64,000 nt of DNA, from NCBI RefSeq assembly GCF_037975245.1, contig NC_092582.1, positions 25,212,077 to 25,276,076 of the forward strand. Direction: 5' to 3'. The first letter of the stretch is position 1. Every line of letters begins with the position of its first letter. The translations under genes were made by a program, and so were the position numbers. Under the pieces are notes generated by a model. That model made no database searches. It worked only from the letters and a program-made list of their open reading frames with translations, and had not been told where the DNA came from. Positions 55,161 through 64,000 of the stretch are shown piece after piece. The DNA is from Apostichopus japonicus. Taxonomy: Eukaryota; Echinodermata; Holothuroidea; Aspidochirotida; Stichopodidae.

Positions 55161-56524
55161 CAGTAGCGTAGCCAGGATTTTTTCAGTTGGGGGGGCGCTG
55201 GGGGGGCTTGACCATTTCCTGGGAGGGCGTCTTGTTACTATCTAAGCGGAGCGCCACCATGAGTTGGCGCGCATCGTACAGAATTTTTTTTAGCTAAAAG
55301 GGCCTCTTAGATCGTTGGAAATGACACTTCCCATGCCTTGAAAGCTGCTCTAAAGTTTTCTCAATATCCTTTATTTTGAGATCCCATGTCTTGATATGGT
55401 CATCAAATAGTTTAGTGAAAAAAGAAAGAAAAAACAGTCTGGTAAGTTACTTTGAAATACCATGACATATCTTTTGTGAGTTTGACACCAGCATTGACAT
55501 TTTTCGACAAATCTGCAAATTGCGCGTGGAAAATAAGGAAAGATTGACTGGGCTTTCAGGCAAGTAACATACTGAAATGACCGAACTACATGTAAAACTG
55601 ATATCAAAGATTGCGTCTGAAATATTATTAGGGTGATAGACTGATTGGCCGGTAGTTCTCAGCGATAGTATTGTCTTGCAATTTTTTTTTTAGCGGTTTT
55701 AAGAGTATCAGGGCACGTCCCAGAAACCCCGATTGAGAGAAACCTGTATGATGTCAGCATTTTTTTACCTTTTTAACATCTTCTTTAGCATTCCAGTACC
55801 TGGAAACCACCTTTCTATAAGGGTATATTATAGCTCACTAGCACTGGGTACATGATCCTGGTTGGCTGTTTGTATTAGTATTTATTCAGGCGCGTATAGA
55901 GAGGGATTTTCGAAGGGAGGGGCGAACCTGTATATAGGCAAATTATCAGACCCGTAGATTCGGCAGTGGAACCTATCTTAGCGTAGCGCCACCATGAGTT
56001 GGCGCGAAGCGCACCAGAAAATTTTGGTCGAAAATGTCTCCCAGATCGCTTGAAATGGCACTTCCCAGGCATTGCAAGTTGCATCTAAGCATTTTCTATT
56101 TTGAAATTACTAGCGATATCATAAAAACGAACAAACAATTATGCTCAAAGGGGGGGGGGGGGGGGAGCGTTCCCTCCCTTCGCTCCCCTGGCTACGCGCC
56201 TGTATTTATTAGAGCAGGAATTATATAATTCGACGGTCGTTAACTTGCGTTTACAGTACAGTGCGACTACTGTCGATGTTTTCTCGGCCTATGCGGTATG
56301 TCACGTCAGGTTTTTTTCAGCAACTATAGCCTGCTGCCGGTCCGCGGTCGAAAGGTCGTTCATGAGTGGTCATCATGGAGATTCGAGACCACTCAGACCA
56401 ATGATATTTTTCGCACATGTAATTTTTTGTCGACACCCAAAATCCCAGTGGGGCGACTGGGGGGCAACAAGCTTTCATGGGGGGTGGGGCTGCCGCCCCC
56501 TCGCCCCCCGTAGTTACGCCACTG
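55161..56524. mobile_element. hAT-like element C inserted in the LINE (1,364 bp)
   Basis: Begins CAGTAGCGTAGCCAGG and ends CCGTAGTTACGCCACTG. Perfect 8-bp duplication AGATGGAC (55153-55160, 56525-56532), which is LINE coding sequence (the RW of NIRWT). Contains the hairpin module near 55236 and is interrupted by element D. No transposase recognised. Confidence 0.93.
55887..56202. mobile_element. hAT-like element D nested in element C (316 bp)
   Basis: Begins CAGGCGCGTATAGAG and ends GGCTACGCGCCTG. Perfect 8-bp duplication TATTTATT (55879-55886, 56203-56210). Same family as the 293-bp element at 13176-13468, with matching interior (hairpin module near 55975, ATATCATAAAAAC, ATGCTCAA followed by a G-run). 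Confidence 0.93.
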
Positions 56525-56887
56525 AGATGGACCATTAATAAATGGTTATCAATTGACGAGTTCTTCAACTAAACCAACCAAGCACCTTGGTCATCCATAG
56601 TCGCACATAGATTATTGAGATTTTTCGGTCATGTAGCAAGACTCCAGGAGGACGCTCCAGCAAAGGTTGCTTTAAGAGAAGCACTGAGACATACTGCTAA
56701 ACCAGTAGGAAGGCCCGTGACTACCTTGCTTGGAAAAATAAAGTCGCAATTTAAGGACATTAATATTAACAATTTCGAGGAAGCAATAAATCTTGTGCAA
56801 GATCGTGATACGTGGCGGAGGCTTATGTTTTTGCTTTTGAAAATGGTTGACAGTTATTCTCGAACTACTACAGAGAAATATCAGTTT

Positions 56888-56930
56888 GGTACCACCCTGG
56901 AACACATCACATGACCCTCCATGCATGGTA
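56888..56930 (-). repeat. Right arm of inverted repeat bounding the LINE fragment
   Basis: Reads on the plus strand GTACCACCCTGGAACAC, ATCACATGACCCTCCATGC, ATGGTAC. Inverted partner of 52636-52679 with one mismatch over 43 bases. Confidence 0.93.
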
Positions 56931-56937
56931 CTCGCGC

Positions 56938-57535
56938 CCAATTGAATCCTCCAGATTTATTATACTCGTTGTTACTCGTAAACAAGCTAGTGTTCAATTA
57001 CGTAACAAAAATCCGCACAGCATTTAAACCAGGGATTTGTTATGGAACAATGCTGTCGGGTTATCTTCCGTTCTTCCTATTCAGTCGGTGACAATATCTT
57101 CCATTTCTTGTCATTTGCAAACGAAGCCTCTAGCACGTAAGTTGGTCTGGCTCTGGTGTTGTTGCGAGTACTTGATGGTTGCTGTAAGATACATGGCTTA
57201 ATAATACTAGCCTAACCTACAAGCTAGTACAAGCTTGTTGTAGGCTTACGTTACACTTACAAAGTTACAGGCGGCACACATGTTGCATTAGCAGTATTTT
57301 GCTGGCTCTATGCTTGTTTAACTTTAAGCTTTGCAGTAGCAGTATTTTGCTGTCTATCTGCGTTCTGCTTAACTTTATATTAGACGTAGTTGCTATTTAC
57401 GTTATAATTACCAAACTTGACATTTTGCTTTGGGGTATATTTGATAATTGTGATACCACAGTAGGCTAGTATTTACAACAATTCATTTAAAGCTGGTACA
57501 ACTTAACTTAAGTACAATTTACCCAATTGGCATTT
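56938..57535. other. Spacer with a small internal duplication
   Basis: AT-rich. AGCAGTATTTTGCTG occurs twice (about 57292 and 57343), and TTGACATTTTGCTTTGGGGT near 57418 resembles TTGGCATTTTGCTTTGGGT near 57526. No gene recognised; it may be the leader of the retroelement that follows. Confidence 0.5.
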
Positions 57536-57539
57536 TGCT

Positions 57540-58590
57540 TTGGGTATAATTTTTAACTGTGATGGAATAAGAGTCCAGGCAGGACCTGACTTACCTTCTC
57601 CTTCGGGAGAAGGAAGTTCTGGTACACAAATCGTTCAAAGCCATGTAAAAGATATATGCTTGCTCAAATGCAGGCACAGATTAAATTGTTGTGCCAGAAA
57701 GTTATTCCTGGCAATGGAGAAAAAGCTAAACATGAGGTAGCTACCTCTGCTGAAAATAAACCTCTTTCTGAGGCTAGTTCTTTACCCCCTCACAATCAGG
57801 AGGGGATATCTTTGGACTATGATGATGAGCTTCAAGACTTATCGAACTCACCAGATGATACTGCTTCTGAGAATGATGATGTCTTCTTGAAAGTTCTTCA
57901 GAACTTGAAAAAGCAAACTGTACAAATCTCTACGGAGGAACAAACTGCTTTTAGTAATATTGTTTCTAGCCTAGATTTGGGCAATAAAGTTGGTACTGCG
58001 GTACAGGAAAAGGTTGCAAATTTGGTAAAAAATATTTGTTCCAAAAAATTGGCACCACAAAAACTGAAAGAAAAGATGGAAAAATATCAACATCCAAGCA
58101 ATATGGAACTATTGCAGACATCTCAGGTCAACAAACTGATCTGGGACAATATTCAGCTGCAAGCTAGAACCAAAGATCTGAGATTACAAAAGATACAGTC
58201 AGGGAACGTTAATGCTATGATTGCTCTGACTTATCTAATTAATGATGTGTTGACTGGCAAAGCTGGTCAGGATAAGGAGAATGTCCTGTTGAAGTTGACA
58301 GATACCTTTGGCCTTCCTTGGTTCATCTAACATAGACTGGAACCATTTTCGGCAGGATCTTTTCAAGCCGGAACTTAAGGCAGAGTATAAAAATCTTTGT
58401 TCAAACTCAGTGCCTATGTCTACTCTGTTATTTGCGGATGACATATCGCAGCAAGTGCGTGACATTACCGATGCAAATAGAATGAGCAAGCGTTGCTTAA
58501 CTCCCACTAGGGGGAGAGCTAGAGGTGGAGGTTTTAGAGGTAAAATTATCGTGGCCCATACAGAGGAGGCAACCGTTTTTAGGCCAGCTT
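57540..58590 (+). pseudogene. Decayed ORF1 (gag-like) of a DIRS-type retroelement
   Basis: The main frame at 57656-58330 has an acidic, Ser-rich N-terminal part, then EKYQHPSNMELLQTSQVNK, LIWDNIQLQARTKDLRLQKI and a hydrophobic helix. A frame change near 58310 leads into a second frame (58308-58590) with FRQDLFKPELKAEYKNLC, LLFADDISQQVRDITDANRM and an Arg/Gly-rich end (RGRARGGGFRG). The combination (P-N-x-x-x-L, VNxxIW, DLxLQKxQ, then FKPEL...LC...LFxDD...VKDI-like) is what I recall for the ORF1 proteins of DIRS/Ngaro-type elements. A second frame change near 57655 joins an upstream frame. No reverse transcriptase or tyrosine recombinase follows within the window. Confidence 0.6.
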
Positions 58591-58702
58591 AACAGGCAGT
58601 ACACAAATCAACTGCCGAGAAATCCTCAGAAAAGCCTGAAGAATTAACAAGAGGTATAGGTATGTGTCAATATTGTTAGTGTACATTCTTTTGCTACTTT
58701 TT

Positions 58703-61700
58703 GCTCAGTATTGTACGTATATTGTTGGGTACAGTATTTGAAATGCTGAGGTCTCCAGATACCTCAGTATTGTAAGTATATTGTCGAGTACAGTTATTGA
58801 AAGGTTTAGGTCTCCGTATATTCATCATTAGTATGGACACCTGAGTGAGACAATAAAAGAAAACAGATTCGTTCTCTCGGAGAACAGGTGAGTTCATTGT
58901 GCGCATAGGTTTTCTTGTTTCTACTCGTAACCTGGCTTGGGTCTCTAGTTACCTTGGTAAAGATTCCCAGGCTAGCAACGCTACCACTGGGACCTGGCAT
59001 TGCTTCTGGAGGGCAGAAGGAACTGGACTTTTGAATCACTAGTATGGACACCAGAGTGACAACAACAAAAAATAATCGGATTTGTTCTTTTGGAGAACAG
59101 GCGAGTACATTCAAAAAATACTTGTGCGCATAGGTTTTCTTGTTTCTGGAGAGCTCAGTATTGTACGTATATTGTTGGGTACAGTATTTGAAATGCTGAG
59201 GTCTCCAGATACCTCAGTATTGTAAGTATATTGTTGAGTTCAGTAGTTGAAAGGTTTAGGTCTCCGTATATATCATTAGTATGGACACCAGAGTGTGACA
59301 ATGAAACAAAACAGATTTGTTCTTTCAGAGAACAGGTGAGTTCATTGAAATAATACTTGTGCGCATAGGTTTTCTTGTTTCTACTTGTAACCTGGCTTGG
59401 GTCTCTAGTTACCTTGGTAACGATTCCCAGGCTAGGAAAGCTACCACTGGGACCTGGCATTGCTACTGGAGGGCAGAAGGAACTGGACTTTTGAATCACT
59501 AGTATGGACACCAGAGTTACAACAACAAAAATAATCGGATTTGTTCTTTTGGAGAACTGGCGAGTACATTCAAAAAATACTTGTGCGCATAGGTTTTCTT
59601 GTTTCTGGAGAGCTCAGTATTGTACGTATATTGTTAGGTACAGTATTTGAAATGCTGAGGTCTCCAGATACCTCAGTATTGTAAGTATATTGTCGAGTTC
59701 AGTAGTTGAAAGGTTTAGGTCTCCGTATATATATCATTAGTATGGACACCAGAGTGTGACAATAAAACAAAACAGATTTGTTCTTTCGGAGAACAGGTGA
59801 GTTCATTGACATAATATTTGTGCGCATAGGTTTTCTTGTTTCTACTCGTAACCTGGCTTGGGTCTCTAGTTACCTTGGTAACGATTCCCAGGCTAGCAAC
59901 GCTACCACTGGGACCTGGCTTTGCTTCTGGAGGGCGAAGGAACTGGACTTTTGAATCACTAGTGTGGACACCAGAGTGACAACAACAAAAAATAATCGGA
60001 TTTGTTCGTTTTGAGAACAGGCGAGTACATTCAAAAAATACTTGTGCGCATAGGTTTTCTTGTTTCTGGAGAGCTCAGTATTGTACGTATATTGTTGGGT
60101 ACAGTATTTGAAATGCTGAGGTCTCCAGATACCTCAGTATTGTAAGTATATTGTCGAGTACAGTTATTGAGAGGTTTAGGTCTCTGTATATATCATTAGT
60201 ATGGACACCAGAGTGTGACAATAAAACAAAACAGATTTGTTCTTTCTGAGAACAGGTGAGTTCATTGAAATAATACTTGTGCGCATAGGTTTTCTTGTTT
60301 CTGGAGAGCTCAGTATTGTACGTATATTGTTAGGTACAGTATTCGAAATGCTGAGGTCTCCAGATACCTCAGTATTGTAAGTATATTGTCTAGTTCAGTA
60401 GTTGAAAGGTTTAGGTCTCCGTATATATCATTAGTATGGACACCAGAGTGTGACAATAAAACAAAACAGATTTGTTCTTTCTGAGAACAGGTGAGCTCAT
60501 TGAAATAATACTTGTGCGCATAGGTTTTCTTGTTTCTGGAGAGCTCAGTATTGTACGTATATTGTTAGGTACAGTATTCGAAATGCTGAGGTCTCCAGAT
60601 ACCTCAGTATTGTAAGTATATTGTCGAGTTCAGTAGTTGAAAGGTTTAGGTCTCCGTATATATCATTAGTATGGACACCAGAGTGTGACAATAAAACAAA
60701 ACAGATTTGTTCTTTCTGAGAACAGGTGAGTTCATTGAAATAATACTTGTGCGCATAGGTTTTCTTGTTTCTGGAGAGCTCAGTATTGTACGTATATTGT
60801 TAGGTACAGTATTCGAAATGCTGAGGTCTCCAGATACCTCAGTATTGTAAGTATATTGTCTAGTTCAGTAGTTGAAAGGTTTAGGTCTCCGTATATATCA
60901 TTAGTATGGACACCAGAGTGAGACAATTAAACAAAACAGATTTGTTGTTTCGGAGAACAGGTGAGTTCATTGAAATAATACTTGTGCGCATAGGTTTTCT
61001 TGTTTCTACTCGTAACCTGGCTTGGGTCTCTAGTTACCTTGGTAACGATTCCCAGGCTAGCAACGCTACCACTGGGACCTGGCATTGCTTTGCTTCTGGA
61101 GGGCGAAGGAACTGGACTTCTGAATCACTAGTGTAGACACCAAAGTGATAAAAAAAAATAGTCGGATTTGTTCGTTTTGAGAACTGGCGAGTACATTCAA
61201 AAAATACTTGTGCGCATAGGTTTTCTTGTTTCTGGAGAGCTCAGTATTGTACGTATATTGTTGGGGACAGTATTTGAAATGTTGAGGTCTCCAGATACCT
61301 CAGTATTGTAAGTATGTTGTCGAGTACAGTTATTGAAAGGTTTAGGTCTCCGTACATTCATCATTAGTATGGACACCAGAGTGAGACAATAAAACAAAAC
61401 AGATTTGTTCTTTCGGAGAACAGGTGAGTTCATTGAAATAATACTTGTGCGCATAGGTTTTCTTGTTTCTACTCGTAACCTGGCTTGGGTCTCTAGTTAC
61501 CTTGGTAACGATTCCCAGGCTAGCAACGCTACCATTGGGACCTGGCATTGCTTCTGGAGGGCGAAGGAACTGGACTTTTGAATCACTAGTGTGGACACCA
61601 GAGTGACAACAACAAAAAATAATCGGATTTGTTCGTTTTGAGAACAGGCGAGTACATTCAAAAAATACTTGTGCGCATAGGTTTTCTTGTTTCTGGAGAG

Positions 61701-64000
61701 CTCAGTATTGTACGTATATTGTTAGGTACAGTATTTGAAATGCTGAGGTCTCCAGATACCTCAGTATTGTAAGTATATTGTCGAGTACAGTTATTGAGAG
61801 GTTTAGGTCTCTGTATATATCATTAGTATGGACACCAGAGTGAGACAATTAAACAAAACAGATTTGTTGTTTCGGAGAACAGGTGAGTTCATTGAAATAA
61901 TACTTGTGCGCATAGGTTTTCTTGTTTCTACTCGTAACCTGGCTTGGGTCTCTAGTTACCTTGGTAACGATTCCCAGGCTAGCAACGCTACCACTGGGAC
62001 CTGGCATTGCTTCTCGAGGGCGAAGGAACTGGACTTTTGAATCACTAGTGTGGAGACCGGAGTGATAAAAAAAAAATAATCGGATTTGTTCGTTTTGAGA
62101 ACTGGCGAGTACATTCAAAAAATACTTGTGCGCATCGGTTTTCTTGTTTCTGGAGAGCTCAGTATTGTACGTATATTGTTAGGTACAGTATTTGAAATGC
62201 TGAGGTCTCCAGATACCTCAGTATTGTAAGTATATTGTCGAGTACAGTTATTGAGAGGTTTAGGTCTCTGTATATATCATTAGTATGGACACCAGAGTGA
62301 GACAATTAAACAAAACAGATTTGTTCTTTCGGAGAACAGGTGAGTTCATTGAAATAATACTTGTGCGCATAGGTTTTCTTGTTTCTACTCGTAACCTGGC
62401 TTGGGTCTCTAGTTACCTTGGTAACGATTCCCAGGCTAGCAACGCTACCACTGGGACCTGGCATTGCTTCTGGAGGGCAGAAGGAACTGGACTTTTGAAT
62501 CACTAGTATGGACACCAGAGTTACAAGAACAAAAATAATCGGATTTGTTCTTTTGGAGAACTGGCGAGTACATTCAAAAAATACTTGTGCGCATAGGTTT
62601 TCTTGTTTCTGGAGAGCTCAGTATTGTACGTATATTGTTAGGTACAGTATTTGAAATGCTGAGGTCTCCAGATACCTCAGTATTGTAAGTATATTGTCGA
62701 GTTCAGTAGTTGAAAGGTTTAGGTCTCCGTATATATCATTAGTATGGACACCAGAGTGAGACAATAAAACAAAACAGATTTGTTCTTTCGGAGAACAGGT
62801 GAGTTCATTGAAATAATACTTGTGCGCATAGGTTTTCTTGTTTCTACTCGTAACCTGGCTTGGGTCTCTAGTTACCTTGGTAACGATTCCCAGGCTAGCA
62901 ACGCTACCACTGGGACCTGGCATTGCTTCTCGAGGGCGAAGGAACTGGACTTTTGAATCACTAGTGTGGAGACCGGAGTGATAAAAAAAAAATAATCGGA
63001 TTTGTTCGTTTTGAGAACTGGCGAGTACATTCAAAAAATACTTGTGCGCATCGGTTTTCTTGTTTCTGGAGAGCTCAGTATTGTACGTATATTGTTAGGT
63101 ACAGTATTTGAAATGCTGAGGTCTCCAGATACCTCAGTATTGTAAGTATATTGTCGAGTACAGTTATTGAGAGGTTTAGGTCTCTGTATATATCATTAGT
63201 ATGGACACCAGAGTGAGACAATTAAACAAAACAGATTTGTTCTTTCGGAGAACAGGTGAGTTCATTGAAATAATACTTGTGCGCATAGGTTTTCTTGTTT
63301 CTACTCGTAACCTGGCTTGGGTCTCTAGTTACCTTGGTAACGATTCCCAGGCTAGCAACGCTACCACTGGGACCTGGCATTGCTTCTGGAGGGCAGAAGG
63401 AACTGGACTTTTGAATCACTAGTATGGACACCAGAGTTACAAGAACAAAAATAATCAGATTTGTTCTTTTGGAGAACTGGCGAGTACATTCAAAAAATAC
63501 TTGTGCGCATAGGTTTTCTTGTTTCTGGAGAGCTCAGTATTGTACGTATATTGTTAGGTACAGTATTTGAAATGCTGAGGTCTCCAGATACCTCAGTATT
63601 TTAAGTATATTGTCGAGTTCAGTAGTTGAAAGGTTTAGGTCTCCGTATATATCATTAGTATGGACACCAGAGTGAGACAATTAAACAAAACAGATTTGTT
63701 CTTTCGGAGAACAGGTGAGTTCATTGAAATAATACTTGTGCGCATAGGTTTTCTTGTTTCTACTCGTAACCTGGCTTGGGTCTCTAGTTACCTTGGTAAC
63801 GATTCCCAGGCTAGCAACGCTACCACTGGGACCTGGCATTGCTTCTGGAGGGCGAAGGAACTGGACTTTTGAATCACTAGTATGGACACCAGAGTTACAA
63901 CAAAAAAAATAATCGGATTTGTTCTTTTAAAGAACTGGCGAGTACATTCAAAAAATACTTGTGCGCATAGGTTTTCTTGTTTCTGGAGAGCTCAGTATTG
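58703..64000 (+). repeat. 459-bp tandem array with dimeric units and 235-bp short units
   Basis: Units begin GCTCAGTATTGTACGTATAT and start near 58703, 59153, 59612, 60073, 60308, 60543, 60778, 61239, 61700, 62157, 62616, 63073, 63532 and 63990. The usual period is 457-461; three consecutive units near 60073-60778 are only 235 long. Each full unit contains two related halves, both holding GAGAACAGGYGAGT and ACTTGTGCGCATAGGTTTTC. One half also carries GTTACCTTGGTAAC. Short units lack the segment between the two copies of the shared block. The array reaches the window end and starts just after the decayed gag-like ORF. Confidence 0.97.

Larger units (their letters stand above)
52630..56937 (+). 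mobile_element. Broken non-LTR (LINE-type) retrotransposon interrupted by nested elements
   Basis: Reverse-transcriptase fragments in order on the plus strand. 52741-53432: N-terminal fingers and palm, with NNKTPGCDKVTAEHLK and LLMLDMSKAFDTI. After a frame change, IGSPQGDSASALL (53459-53497). Then YADD (53631-53642) in QQYADDISWAST. The frame resumes after the first insertion with GQHILQDIEKRV (about 54765-55120). The C-terminal part, RFFGHVARLQEDAPAKV to DRDTWRRLM (about 56610-56830), follows the second insertion. These motifs and the GHV...QDRDxWR tail are typical of LINE polymerases. No endonuclease is visible and several stops and frameshifts break it, so it is dead. The region is bounded by inverted repeats (52636-52679 and 56888-56930). 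Confidence 0.88.

Noticed and set aside
58703-63872. Recurring 60-140-codon frames in the 459-bp array, both strands
   Set aside because: The same short frame occurs in each unit, interrupted at unit ends and altered by indels; no domain. Treated as satellite.

Overview
The window is eukaryotic DNA from an animal and holds most of one large gene, Notch, on the + strand. Thirty coding exons between 7664 and 49463 can be joined with GT-AG introns. The phases agree at all 29 junctions, giving 2,307 residues plus a stop without a frameshift. The 5' exons (signal peptide and most of EGF repeat 1) are not visible and probably lie upstream of the window. The order of parts is that of a bilaterian Notch receptor: the end of EGF1, EGF2-35, three LNR modules, the heterodimerisation domain with a furin-like RKKR site, a transmembrane segment, the RAM region, ankyrin repeats, nuclear localisation signals, and a C-terminal PEST tail with TPSPE and WSSSP motifs. 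Gene content and the type of mobile DNA suggest a marine invertebrate, perhaps an echinoderm or other invertebrate deuterostome. The sequence alone does not fix the species.

Layout. 1-7663: non-coding, presumably 5' intron, with a 58-bp minisatellite, a foldback element, microsatellites and a 60-bp array ending just before the first visible exon. 7664-24375: exons for EGF1-11 (first part), separated by introns full of minisatellites, including a 2.6-kb 41-bp array. 26540-33703: EGF11 (second part) to EGF28 and the start of EGF29. 34672-41033: rest of EGF29 to EGF35 and the start of LNR-A. 41705-44291: LNRs, heterodimerisation domain, transmembrane segment and RAM. 45341-49463: RAM-to-ankyrin linker, ankyrin repeats and C-terminal tail. 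49464 to about 51.3 kb: probable 3' UTR. 52.6-56.9 kb: a broken non-LTR retrotransposon containing four nested, non-autonomous, hAT-like elements with intact 8-bp target-site duplications. 57.5-58.6 kb: a decayed ORF resembling the ORF1/gag-like protein of DIRS-type retroelements. 58.7 kb to the end: a 459-bp tandem array that leaves the window.

The features most worth attention are: (i) substitutions in normally conserved parts of this Notch (Tyr in place of the RAM tryptophan; LNR-A and LNR-B without the usual acidic calcium ligands; 35 rather than 36 EGF repeats); (ii) minisatellites in more than half of the introns, several starting at or within a few bases of the splice donor, one of them an array of about 30 donor-like motifs; (iii) a decayed copy of an EGF exon in the intron just before that exon; (iv) a family of nested elements sharing a conserved internal hairpin module; (v) a reverse-transcriptase fragment bounded by near-perfect 43-bp inverted repeats. 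No CRISPR array, rRNA or tRNA gene was seen, and no complete transposase or complete second host gene.
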